Origin: JAJYTL01 sp046705265
GTDB lineage: Bacteria > Pseudomonadota > Alphaproteobacteria > Ferrovibrionales > Ferrovibrionaceae
Length of the DNA: 47,335 nt
NCBI GenBank assembly: GCA_046705265.1
Contig: JBJKQL010000039.1
Location: 1-47,335 of the forward strand
Direction of reading: 5' to 3'
Shown here: positions 8,807-17,043 of the stretch, piece after piece
Layout: every line of letters starts with the position of its first letter
Position numbering within the stretch: position 1 is the first letter of the stretch
The notes under the pieces: generated by a model
What the model saw: the letters and a program-made list of their open reading frames with translations, nothing else
Told to the model about the DNA's origin: nothing
Databases searched by the model: none
Made by a program: the position numbers and the translations under genes

Positions 8807-8832
8807 GGAGTGTAGTCAACTGACTACACTCC
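8807..8832. promoter_or_regulatory. 26 bp palindromic operator between divergent operons
   Basis: GGAGTGTAGTCA, a 2-base centre AC and TGACTACACTCC form a perfect inverted repeat with 12 bp arms. It lies between the divergent SDR and metallo-hydrolase genes. A TTGACG at 8793-8798 stands 17 bases before TCAACT inside the palindrome, and on the other strand TTGACT lies within the repeat, so a bound protein would cover promoter elements for both directions. The size and symmetry suit a TetR dimer-of-dimers site, and a TetR gene lies in the rightward operon. Confidence 0.8.
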
Positions 8833-8870
8833 CTTTGTTTGGGTCGGTCGGCGCAAAGGAGGAATATCCC

Positions 8871-10145
8871 ATGGTCGCAAACCCACTCGATGCCTTCGCG
8901 GCAATGCGCGGCAAGTCGCCGGACGAAGCCAAATTCTTTTGGTCCGGCGGACCAATCGAAGTGGCCGATCGAGCCTGGTTTCAATCCCTCTTTTCTGGCT
9001 GTACCGCTTTCGAAACCGACGCCGGAATCGTGCTTATCGATTCAGGATTGAAGCGGGTCGGCAAGCAACTCGCCGTCATGCTGCGGCAACGGACCAGTGC
9101 GCCGATCCATACGGCGATCTTCACCCAGGGCCATGTCGACCATGCTTATGGTCTTACCCATTTCCTACTCCCCGGCCAGGCGCCACCCCGGGTCGTTGCG
9201 CAGCGTGAGATGCCGGCGCGCTTCGCCCGCTATGCATTTACCAAACGGCACAATCAGGCGATCAATGCCCGTCAGTTCGGTGGCACCGCCGGCATAAGCG
9301 CCGAATCGAGCACCGACCTGGACAGTTTCGGCACCCCCGAGATCGCACCCGACGTTCTTTATGATCGGCGTATCGACCTCACCGTCGGCGGCCTCACCTT
9401 CGAGGTCCATCATTGCCGCGGCGAAACTGACGACCACAGCTGGATCTATTGCTCGGAACGCCGTGTGCTGTGCCCCGGCGATCTCTTCATCTATGCCGTC
9501 CCCAATGCCGGCAATCCGCAGAAGGTGCAGCGCTACCCTTGGGACTGGGCCAGAGGCTTACGCGAGATGGCGGCCTGCGAGGCAAAAAGCCTCTGTCCCG
9601 GTCACGGCGGACCGGTGGTGAACGATCCGGCCCTGATCCACCGCATGTTGACCGAGACTGCCGATTATCTTGATGCCATCGTCACCCAAACATTGGCCGC
9701 GCTCGAAGACGGTTCGCCACCGCATGTCGATATCGTTCATCGCGTCACCCCGCCAAAGAGCAATTCACCCTGGCTGCAACCGGTTTACGACGAGGCCGAG
9801 TTCATCGTACGCAACACTATCCGCTTTTATGGTGGCTGGTGGTCTGGCCGTCCGTCCGAGCTCAAGCCGGCGCGCCGCGATGCACTTGCCGGCGAAATCG
9901 CGGCGCTCGCCGGTGGCGCCAAAATGCTGACCGCGCGCGCGCGCGAACTCGCCAAGACCGGCAACCTCCGGCTGGCGTGTCATCTCGCCGATTATGCACT
10001 CGAGGCCGAACCACAGGACGCGGAGGTGCGGACATCGGTGGCGGAAATCTATGAGCAGCGAGCCGAACGAGAAACCAGCCTGATGGCACGGAACCTGTGC
10101 CGCTCCGCCGCAGCTTATGCGCGCGAAGGGCGGGCGTTCACATGA
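8871..10145 (+). CDS. Metallo-beta-lactamase-fold hydrolase with alkyl-sulfatase dimerisation domain
   Basis: The 424-residue protein has an N-terminal MBL fold with FTQGHVDHAYG as the metal motif, a CRGETDDHSW block with further ligands, and LCPGHGGPV. The C-terminal part (WSGRPSELKP through ELAKTGNLRLACHLADYALEAEP) is the helical dimerisation domain seen in SdsA1-type alkyl sulfatases. The final SCP2-like domain of SdsA1 is absent, so the protein is shorter than the ~650-residue enzymes. The first histidine of H-x-H-x-D-H is glutamine. Family members cleave alkyl sulfate esters to alcohol plus sulfate, but the activity of this subgroup is not established. No signal peptide is present. A near-perfect AAAGGAGG at 8855-8862 fixes the start. 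The gene overlaps the TetR gene at ATGA. Confidence 0.86.
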   Translation: MVANPLDAFAAMRGKSPDEAKFFWSGGPIEVADRAWFQSLFSGCTAFETDAGIVLIDSGLKRVGKQLAVMLRQRTSAPIHTAIFTQGHVDHAYGLTHFLLPGQAPPRVVAQREMPARFARYAFTKRHNQAINARQFGGTAGISAESSTDLDSFGTPEIAPDVLYDRRIDLTVGGLTFEVHHCRGETDDHSWIYCSERRVLCPGDLFIYAVPNAGNPQKVQRYPWDWARGLREMAACEAKSLCPGHGGPVVNDPALIHRMLTETADYLDAIVTQTLAALEDGSPPHVDIVHRVTPPKSNSPWLQPVYDEAEFIVRNTIRFYGGWWSGRPSELKPARRDALAGEIAALAGGAKMLTARARELAKTGNLRLACHLADYALEAEPQDAEVRTSVAEIYEQRAERETSLMARNLCRSAAAYAREGRAFT

Positions 10146-10747
10146 CCCGGCACGCCCGCGAACGCCCCTACGGCGCCGAGGCCGTGCGCAAGGCAGTGAT
10201 CACTGCGGCAATCGACCTCTTCGCACACCAAGGGCCGGCGGCGGTTTCAATCCGCCAGATCGCCGCTCACGCCGGCGTCAACCATGGTCTGGTGCATCGC
10301 CATTTTGGTTCAAAACAGGCATTGTTGACTTTGGTACTCGACGAACTTTCCAGCGAACTGGCGGCGAGCGACCTCGCCCTCGGTTCGGATCGTGACGGAG
10401 CGTGGTCGCGTGCTTTCCGTGCCACCCGAAACCAGAACGCCTATTGGCGCATCCTTGGTCATCTCATGCTTGAAGGGCAGCCGCTCTCCGAGCTGCAGCC
10501 AAATTTTCCATTGATCCGCCGCATGGTGGCGTCCACCGTCGCACGGCAAAGCGAGGGGCGGATCGACCCCAGTCTCGATCCACGTGCCGTAACCGCGATC
10601 GGCGCGGCGTTCAGCCTCGGCTGGCTGATGTTTGCGCCTTTCGCGCTGGTCGCGACCGGCCTCACAGACTTGCCGCAGGCACAACGCAACGGAAAACTCG
10701 CCAACGTATGGCGAAAAATGAGAGGCGGTCTCCGCCCGCCTCCGTAA
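10142..10747 (+). CDS. TetR/AcrR-family transcriptional regulator
   Basis: The 201-residue product has a TetR helix-turn-helix near residues 20-60: VITAAIDLFAHQGPAAVSIRQIAAHAGVNHGLVHRHFGSKQALL. A divergent ligand-binding half follows. ATG 10142 overlaps the TGA of the preceding hydrolase gene in an ATGA, so the two are translationally coupled. The regulator sits inside the operon whose promoter region contains the 26 bp palindrome, so autoregulation and repression of both divergent operons is the simplest inference. The ligand is unknown and is probably the operon substrate or a CoA derivative of it. Confidence 0.93.
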   Translation: MTRHARERPYGAEAVRKAVITAAIDLFAHQGPAAVSIRQIAAHAGVNHGLVHRHFGSKQALLTLVLDELSSELAASDLALGSDRDGAWSRAFRATRNQNAYWRILGHLMLEGQPLSELQPNFPLIRRMVASTVARQSEGRIDPSLDPRAVTAIGAAFSLGWLMFAPFALVATGLTDLPQAQRNGKLANVWRKMRGGLRPPP

Positions 10748-10761
10748 TAGGGAGGTCTACG

Positions 10762-12135
10762 ATGGTCGGTGCTTCACAAGGAGAGGCGTCGTACCCAAGG
10801 CGGGGCTACGCTTGGTATGCCTGCTTCATCCTTCTTCTCGCCTATATTCTTTCGTTTGTCGATCGCACGATCGTGAGCCTTCTGGTGATTCCGATGGAGC
10901 ATGATCTTCATGTCGGCGACACCGAGATCAGTTTGCTGCAGGGCTTTTCCTTTGCGCTCTTTTACGCCCTGCTCGGTCTTCCTATCGCGCGGCTCGTAGA
11001 TGCGCGGAGCCGCCGTGGCGTCATCGCCGCCGGCATTCTAGTGTGGAGCGTGATGACCGCCGCCTGCGGCGTGGCGGGACGCTTCTTCGAGCTATTCCTC
11101 GCTCGCGTCGGGGTCGGAGCCGGTGAAGCCGCGCTCCTGCCTGGCGCGGTTTCCATTCTCGCCGACTACTTTCCGCCAAACCGGCGCGGTCTCGCGCTTG
11201 GCGTCTTCTCCACAGGTATCTTTCTCGGCTCTGGGCTCGCCCTGATTATCGGTGGAATTTTGATTCACGCCATTGGCAACCACGCCTATGTGGTGCCCGT
11301 CCTTGGCCCGCTGCATGCCTGGCGCGTGGTCTTTCTCGCGGTCGGGCTGCCCGGACTGATTGCGGTCGTGCTGATGATGACCGTGACCGAGCCGCCACGG
11401 CTGGGGCGCAAGAGCAAAGCCGACCACGGTCTCGATCTTGATGAGGTCGTCACTTATTTCCGCCGCAACGCCGACACGATCTTTTGCCACACCATGGGAT
11501 TCACGCTCTTGGCCATGGTCGGCTTTGCAGCCGGCGCGTGGATTCCCGCCATGTTCATCCGGCGCTTCGGCTGGACGGCAGCGGAAATTGGCGTCCGGTT
11601 CGGGCTCGTTGCCCTTGTAGTCGGCCCTCTTGGTAGCGTCGTCGGCGGCTGGCTTTGCGACCGCATGGAACGCAAAGGATGCCGCAACGGTAAATTCCGC
11701 GTCGGTTTGATCGCGGCGCTCTGCGCCTTCCCGTTCGCTCTCGCCTTTCCGCTGATGCCTAAGGCCGGCCTTGCGCTCGTCTTGATCGCGCCGTTCTATT
11801 TCTTCGTCAGCTTCGTCTGGGGTCTCGCGCCGGCTGCACTGCAAGAGATCATGCCGAACCAGATGCGAGGACAGGCGACCGCCGTCTATACCGGCGTTCT
11901 CAACTTGGTCGGCCTCGGTCTCGGTCCGACCAGCGTCGCATTGATGACCGATTTCGTGTTTCGCAACCCGGACGCACTGAATTTTTCCATCGCAACTATC
12001 GCACCGGCAGCGGCCCTGCTCTCGGCGCTTCTCTTCCGCATCGGCTGTGTCCCCTATATCCGCACCCTCGATCGACTACCGCATTGGGCGCCGCTGGAAC
12101 CGATGCCGGCCGCATTGCCGCAATCCGATTCGTGA
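10762..12135 (+). CDS. MFS transporter, spinster-like
   Basis: The 457-residue product has about twelve hydrophobic membrane segments. Its first helix (YACFILLLAYILSFVDRTIVSLLVIPM) and the ISLLQGFSFALFYALLGLPIARLVDARSRR loop match spinster-like major facilitator proteins. These are inner-membrane secondary carriers for organic acids, sugars or lipids. The ATG at 10762 is preferred because GGGAGGTC lies 5-12 bases upstream and the extra residues of the longer frame are basic and unconserved. It lies 14 bases after the TetR gene in the same operon, so it probably imports the compound degraded by the cluster or exports a product. Confidence 0.9.
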   Translation: MVGASQGEASYPRRGYAWYACFILLLAYILSFVDRTIVSLLVIPMEHDLHVGDTEISLLQGFSFALFYALLGLPIARLVDARSRRGVIAAGILVWSVMTAACGVAGRFFELFLARVGVGAGEAALLPGAVSILADYFPPNRRGLALGVFSTGIFLGSGLALIIGGILIHAIGNHAYVVPVLGPLHAWRVVFLAVGLPGLIAVVLMMTVTEPPRLGRKSKADHGLDLDEVVTYFRRNADTIFCHTMGFTLLAMVGFAAGAWIPAMFIRRFGWTAAEIGVRFGLVALVVGPLGSVVGGWLCDRMERKGCRNGKFRVGLIAALCAFPFALAFPLMPKAGLALVLIAPFYFFVSFVWGLAPAALQEIMPNQMRGQATAVYTGVLNLVGLGLGPTSVALMTDFVFRNPDALNFSIATIAPAAALLSALLFRIGCVPYIRTLDRLPHWAPLEPMPAALPQSDS

Positions 12136-12198
12136 GAGCCGCATCGTGCAATCCGTTTAAACGGGAAACGCATCACGAGATCAGGGGGAAAACATGCC

Positions 12199-13785
12199 AT
12201 GGCCTCGATTTATGACTATATCATTATCGGCGCCGGCTCTGCCGGCTGCGTGCTCGCCAATCGGCTAAGCGCCGATCCGACGATCAAAGTCCTTCTTCTC
12301 GAAGCCGGCGGCAGGGACAAGTCATTCCTCATCCACATGCCAGCGGGGATCGGCCGGCTCGCCACACCGGATGTCAACTGGCTCTACGACACCGTTCCGC
12401 AGAAGGCCATGAAAGGCCGGCGCATGTTCTGCCCACGTGGCAAGACACTCGGCGGATCGAGTTCGATCAACGCTATGGTCTATATCAGGGGCCAGCGGGA
12501 AGATTATGACCATTGGCGTCAACTCGGCAATCCGGGATGGGCCTTTGACGATGTCCTGCCGTATTTCCTGAAAGCCGAGAACAACGAGGATCTGGCCGAC
12601 GATCTGCATGGGCGTGGTGGACCGCTCAACGTTTGCGAGCGACGTTACACAAACCCCTTGAGCCGGGTTTTTGTCGAGGCGGCGGAACAGGCCGGTATCC
12701 CTTTCATCCCCGATTTTAATGGCCGCGACCAAGCGGGTGCCGGGTTTTACCAGGTAACTCAGAAGAATGGCCGGCGTTGTAGCGCCGCTGCCGGCTATCT
12801 CCGCCCCGCGCTCGGCCGGGCGAATCTAACCGTCGCAACTAACGCCTTGGTCCTGCGCATCGTGCTTCAGGGTTGGCGCGCGACCGGTGTCGTCTACGCG
12901 CAAGGCAACGAGGCTATTGAGGCCAAGGCAGCGCGCGAAGTGCTGCTCTCCGCCGGGGCCATCAACTCGCCGCAAATTCTGATGCTTTCCGGCATCGGCG
13001 AGGCGGACGAAATCCGCCCACTTGGCATTCCCGTTCGTCACCGCCTTCCCGGCGTCGGCAAGAACCTGCAGGACCATCTCGACATCAACGTCATTCATGC
13101 CTGCACCGCACCCATCACCTTGGACGGATTCGCGGTCGGTCTCGGCTCTCTCAAGACTGCGCTGGAGTTCGCCCTCTTCAAGCGCGGCCCAGGGGTCAGC
13201 AACATCGCCGAAGCCGGAGCTTTCCTGCGCTCGGGTCCAAATGCAAAAACGCCCGACGTGCAACTCCATTTCATTCCCGCTTATGTCCTCGATCACGGGC
13301 GGCAGAAAATTCAGGGTCACGGGATGACACTGCACGTTTGCTACCTCCGGCCGGAAAGTCGCGGCGAAATTCGCCTCGCCTCGTCCGACCCGAAAGCCGC
13401 GCCCTTGATCGATCCGCGTTATCTTTCCACGCCAGCAGACGTCCAGCCACTCATTGCCGGCATCCGCCGTGCCCGGGAGATTTATGCCGCCGAGCCCTTC
13501 ATTCCCTATCTCGGGCATGAGCGCTATCCCGGTTCCGACCTTCAATCGGATGCCGACCTGGAAGACTTCATCCGCAACCACGCCGAGACCGAATATCATC
13601 CGGTCGGCACATGCAAAATGGGAACCGACGCGCAGGCGGTGGTGGATCACGAACTGAGGGTACACGGCGTCGACGGCCTCCGCGTGATCGACGCGTCAAT
13701 TATGCCGACCCTGATCAGCGGCAATACCAACGCCCCGGCGATCATGATTGCGGAGAAAGCGGCCGCCATGATTCTTAATGGTTAA
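12199..13785 (+). CDS. GMC-family FAD oxidoreductase (choline dehydrogenase-like)
   Basis: The 528-residue protein starts with the FAD-binding YDYIIIGAGSAGCVLANRLS at about 4-23. It shows the GMC signature 1 region (CPRGKTLGGSSSINAMVYIRG) and signature 2 (SAGAINSPQILMLSGIG). It ends with the catalytic EYHPVGTCKMG and GNTNAPAIMIAEKAA segments, which carry the active-site His and Asn. The length is normal. GMC enzymes oxidise primary or secondary alcohols to aldehydes or ketones and pass electrons to the respiratory chain or oxygen. GGGGG precedes the start at a good distance. It follows the MFS gene by 63 bases, and in this operon the likely substrate is an alcohol released by hydrolysis of an ester. 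That role is inference. Confidence 0.92.
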   Translation: MASIYDYIIIGAGSAGCVLANRLSADPTIKVLLLEAGGRDKSFLIHMPAGIGRLATPDVNWLYDTVPQKAMKGRRMFCPRGKTLGGSSSINAMVYIRGQREDYDHWRQLGNPGWAFDDVLPYFLKAENNEDLADDLHGRGGPLNVCERRYTNPLSRVFVEAAEQAGIPFIPDFNGRDQAGAGFYQVTQKNGRRCSAAAGYLRPALGRANLTVATNALVLRIVLQGWRATGVVYAQGNEAIEAKAAREVLLSAGAINSPQILMLSGIGEADEIRPLGIPVRHRLPGVGKNLQDHLDINVIHACTAPITLDGFAVGLGSLKTALEFALFKRGPGVSNIAEAGAFLRSGPNAKTPDVQLHFIPAYVLDHGRQKIQGHGMTLHVCYLRPESRGEIRLASSDPKAAPLIDPRYLSTPADVQPLIAGIRRAREIYAAEPFIPYLGHERYPGSDLQSDADLEDFIRNHAETEYHPVGTCKMGTDAQAVVDHELRVHGVDGLRVIDASIMPTLISGNTNAPAIMIAEKAAAMILNG

Positions 13786-13889
13786 CGGAGCGCCCGCGTG
13801 CGGATAACCCAATTCTCGCTCCGCGCCGCGTTCGACTCCCTCCGAGAGTTTTATTATCTTTGAGGTCGATAAAATAACGGGAGGGAACC

Positions 13890-15572
13890 ATGTCGTCTGA
13901 GTCTTTCGTCAAGGCGCGCGACTTTCTTCTCCGCAACCGGAGCGACTACGCGCAAGCGTTCGCCGGATTCCACTGGCCAAGTCTCGACCGCTTCAACTGG
14001 GCGCTCGATTACTTCGATCCCATGGCAGCAGGCAACATCCGGCCAGCGCTCTGGATTGTCGGAGAGGACGGCCGCGAAGTGAAGCTGAGCTTCGCCGAGA
14101 TGTCGGCACGCTCGAATCAAGTCGCCAACTTCCTCCGTCACCTTGGCGTGAAGCGCGGTGACCGCATCCTGCTCATGCTCGGCAACGTGGTACCGCTCTG
14201 GGAAACCATGTTGGCGGCAACGAAGCTTGGCGCCGTGATCATTCCGGCGACCACCCTTCTCGCCCGCGCCGATCTCGACGACCGCTTTGCCCGCGGCCGT
14301 ATGCGCCATGTCATTGCTGGCCAAGGCAGCGTCGCGAACTTCGAGGGCTTGAGCGGCGACTTCACCCGTATTGCGGTCGGCGGCACCGTGCCGGGCTGGC
14401 AGCATTATGACGAGGCCTACAAAGCGCCAGCTATTTTCACACCGGAAGGCGAGACACGGGCCACCGATCCGCTTCTGCTCTATTTCACCTCCGGCACAAC
14501 GGCGAAGCCGAAACTCGTCTTGCACAGCCATCAGAGCTACCCGGTGGGACACCTCTCCACCATGTACTGGCTTGGCCTTGAGCCCGGCGATATACACCTC
14601 AACATTTCCTCGCCGGGCTGGGCCAAGCACGCCTGGAGCTGTTTCTTCGCCCCGTGGAATGCCGAAGCCACGGTATTCATCTTCAACCAAGCGCGATTCA
14701 ACGCCAAGGGATTGCTCGACACCATGGCGCGCTCTGGCATTACCACTTTCTGCGCACCGCCAACGGTCTGGCGCATGTTGATCCAGGAAGATCTCAAGAC
14801 GTGGCCGGTGAAGCTAAAAGAGGTCATCAGCGCTGGCGAACCGCTCAACCCGGAAGTGATCGAACGGGTCAAGGCCGCCTGGGGCCTCACTATCCGTGAT
14901 GGCTACGGTCAGACCGAAACCACGGCCCAGATCGGCAATTCTCCCGGTCAGCCGGTCAAGGCCGGCTCCATGGGGCGACCGCTGCCCGGCTATCGGGTCC
15001 GGTTGTTGGATGCTGACGGCAAGGAGGGCGAGGAGGGCGAAATCTGCCTCATGCCCGATCCGCATCCGCTGGGCCTTATGCATGGTTACCAAGGAGACGA
15101 CGGCGCCATCCAGGCCCTTGCGGGCCAAGTCTATCGTACCGGTGATGTCGCGATGCGTGATGACCAAGGCTATCTCACCTATGTCGGCCGCGCCGATGAC
15201 GTGTTCAAAGCCTCAGACTACCGGATCAGCCCGTTCGAACTTGAGAGCGTCCTGATCGAGCATCCCGCCGTGGCGGAAGCCGGTGTCGTGCCCTCGGCCG
15301 ATGTAATCCGGCTCGCCGTACCTAAAGCCTTTATCGCTCTCGCCACAGGCTTTCCAGCGAACCGCGAAACGGCGCTTTCGATCTTCCAGCATCTGCAACG
15401 TCAACTGGCGCCTTTCAAGCGCATCCGCCGGCTTGAATTCGCCGAATTGCCGAAAACCATTTCCGGTAAGATCCGGCGTGTCGAGTTACGTCGACAAGAA
15501 GCGGCGACACGCGCGGCGAATCGTCGGAACGAATTGGAGTTCTGGGAAGAGGATTTTCCCGAACTGAAGTGA
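13890..15572 (+). CDS. AMP-dependent acyl-CoA synthetase (ACSM-like)
   Basis: The 560-residue ANL-family enzyme has the adenylation P-loop YFTSGTTAKPK at 198-208. It also has the GYGQTETT motif, the YRTGDVAMRD hinge region and the C-terminal catalytic lysine in KTISGKIRRVEL. This pattern is closest to acetyl/medium-chain acyl-CoA synthetases, which activate a carboxylic acid with ATP and CoA. A GGGAGGGAACC site directly precedes the ATG. It is the last gene of the rightward group and stands 104 bases after the GMC gene. An AT-rich imperfect inverted repeat at 13849-13878 in that gap could mark a promoter or operator of its own. It ends convergently with the ABC transporter operon. Confidence 0.92.
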   Translation: MSSESFVKARDFLLRNRSDYAQAFAGFHWPSLDRFNWALDYFDPMAAGNIRPALWIVGEDGREVKLSFAEMSARSNQVANFLRHLGVKRGDRILLMLGNVVPLWETMLAATKLGAVIIPATTLLARADLDDRFARGRMRHVIAGQGSVANFEGLSGDFTRIAVGGTVPGWQHYDEAYKAPAIFTPEGETRATDPLLLYFTSGTTAKPKLVLHSHQSYPVGHLSTMYWLGLEPGDIHLNISSPGWAKHAWSCFFAPWNAEATVFIFNQARFNAKGLLDTMARSGITTFCAPPTVWRMLIQEDLKTWPVKLKEVISAGEPLNPEVIERVKAAWGLTIRDGYGQTETTAQIGNSPGQPVKAGSMGRPLPGYRVRLLDADGKEGEEGEICLMPDPHPLGLMHGYQGDDGAIQALAGQVYRTGDVAMRDDQGYLTYVGRADDVFKASDYRISPFELESVLIEHPAVAEAGVVPSADVIRLAVPKAFIALATGFPANRETALSIFQHLQRQLAPFKRIRRLEFAELPKTISGKIRRVELRRQEAATRAANRRNELEFWEEDFPELK

Positions 15573-15605
15573 CCGAATCGACACTGTGGAGACCAGCGCC
15601 CGACT

Positions 15606-16307
15606 TCAGACGCCGAGATAGACCCGCCGAATGTAATCGTCGTCAGCCATGGCCCGGGAGGATCCCTGGTGCACCATGCGGCCGTGCTCCATGACGTAAA
15701 CGCGGTCAGCGACGGTTACCGCGGAGCGCGCGTCCTGTTCGACGAGGAGGATAGCCATTCCATCGCGGCGGATGTCACGGATGGCATCGAAGATCTGCAT
15801 CTTGAGGCGATGCGCGATGCCAACCGAGGGCTCGTCAAGTAGAAGAAGCGTGGGGCCTCCCATCAATGCACGCCCGATTGCCACCATCTGCTGTTCGCCA
15901 CCAGAAAGCGTGTTCGCTTGCTGCTGGCTGCGCTCGCGCAGAACCGGAAAGAGTGCGTAGACTCGATCAAGATCCGCCGCGATCGCTTTCTTGTCGCGCC
16001 TGAGATAGGCGCCAAGCACCAAATTCTTGAGCACTGAAAGCTCCGGAAAAAGCCGTCGCCCCTCCGGGCAATGGCAGATGCCTTCGGCGACGACGCGGTG
16101 TGCCGGCAGTGTTAGCAACGAGCGGCCTTTGAATTCGATTCGCCCCGTGCTTGTCACCGAGCGTGATATCGCCTTCAGAAGCGTACTCTTGCCGGCGCCG
16201 TTCGGCCCGAGAACAGCTACAAGCTCTCCTTCGCCGACGTTCAGCGACACGCCGTCAAGCGCCAGGGCCTTGCCGTAGTAGACGATGAGATCTGCGACTT
16301 CAAGCAA
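15606..16307 (-). CDS. livF: Branched-chain amino acid-type ABC transporter, ATPase LivF
   Basis: The product has Walker A GPNGAGKS, the LSGGEQQMVAIGRAL signature and LLLLDEPSVGIA Walker B. The short length and VYVMEHGRMVHQGSS ending are typical of LivF, the second ATPase of HAAT-family importers. No ATG fits the N terminus. A TTG at 16307 gives MLEVADLIVYYG, the family-standard start, and it overlaps the livG stop, so it is chosen over the TTG at 16346. It works in the cytoplasm with LivG to energise the LivHM permease. Confidence 0.9.
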   Translation of the reverse strand: MLEVADLIVYYGKALALDGVSLNVGEGELVAVLGPNGAGKSTLLKAISRSVTSTGRIEFKGRSLLTLPAHRVVAEGICHCPEGRRLFPELSVLKNLVLGAYLRRDKKAIAADLDRVYALFPVLRERSQQQANTLSGGEQQMVAIGRALMGGPTLLLLDEPSVGIAHRLKMQIFDAIRDIRRDGMAILLVEQDARSAVTVADRVYVMEHGRMVHQGSSRAMADDDYIRRVYLGV

Positions 16308-17043
16308 TGCCAAGGTCGGCTCCAGTCTTGCCAATATAAGATTCAATCACGCGCGGATGACGGACGATTTCGGTCGGCGTACCGACGGCGACAATTTCGC
16401 CAAAATCCATCGCGATGACCCGCGACACGAGCTGCATGAATTCCCTGAGCCTGTGCTCGATGATCAGGATCGTGAGTCCCTGCGTGTCGTGCAGCTGGCG
16501 GATCAACTTTACAATCGGTCCGATCTCGCCACTACCGAGGCCTGCAAAAGGCTCGTCCAACAGCAGCAGTTTCGGCCTCGTGGCAATGGCACGGGCGATT
16601 TCGAGTCGGCGAAGATCGCCATAAGGCAGAATATCAACCGGCTGTGCCGCTTTGTCGGCAAGGCCAACCTCTTCGAGGATTTCCTTAGCGCGCTCACCCA
16701 AATTACCGCCCGTATGCACGCGCGGCGCAAGGCAACCCACTTCAACGTTCTCCTGCACGGTCATGCCGTGGAACGGCCGGCAAAGTTGGAACGTGCGAGC
16801 GAGGCCGCGGTTGACGATCACATAAGGCTTGAGCCGCAGGATGGGCTGGCCCTCGAAGCGTACCGTCCCCTGATCACTTGGGAGGAAGCCTGTCAGGAGA
16901 TTAAAAAGCGTCGTCTTGCCGGCGCCGTTAGGGCCGAGGACACCGGTGATCTCGCCGACTTCAAGAGTGAAGGAGACGTCATTAACCGCGACCAGACCAG
17001 CGAAGCGCTTGGTCAGCCCTTCGACCTGCAAAAGCGTCGTCAC
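16300..17043 (-). CDS. livG: Branched-chain amino acid-type ABC transporter, ATPase LivG
   Basis: This 247-residue ATPase has Walker A GPNGAGKT, the insertion typical of LivG before the signature, YGDLRRLEIARAIATRPKLLLLDEPFAG, and the ending VGTPTEIVRHPRVIESYIG. The signature loop reads YGDLRRLE in place of LSGGQ, which is normal for LivG proteins. GTG at 17043 overlaps the livM stop as GTGA and gives MTTLLQVEGLTKRF, so it is preferred over upstream in-frame codons. It partners LivF beneath the LivH/LivM permease. Confidence 0.92.
   Translation of the reverse strand: MTTLLQVEGLTKRFAGLVAVNDVSFTLEVGEITGVLGPNGAGKTTLFNLLTGFLPSDQGTVRFEGQPILRLKPYVIVNRGLARTFQLCRPFHGMTVQENVEVGCLAPRVHTGGNLGERAKEILEEVGLADKAAQPVDILPYGDLRRLEIARAIATRPKLLLLDEPFAGLGSGEIGPIVKLIRQLHDTQGLTILIIEHRLREFMQLVSRVIAMDFGEIVAVGTPTEIVRHPRVIESYIGKTGADLGIA

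Noticed and set aside
11092..11844. Long antisense frame inside the MFS gene
   Set aside because: It is a high-G+C shadow of a well-conserved transporter. The same applies to long antisense frames within the aminotransferase, amidase, sulfatase, livK and cckA genes.
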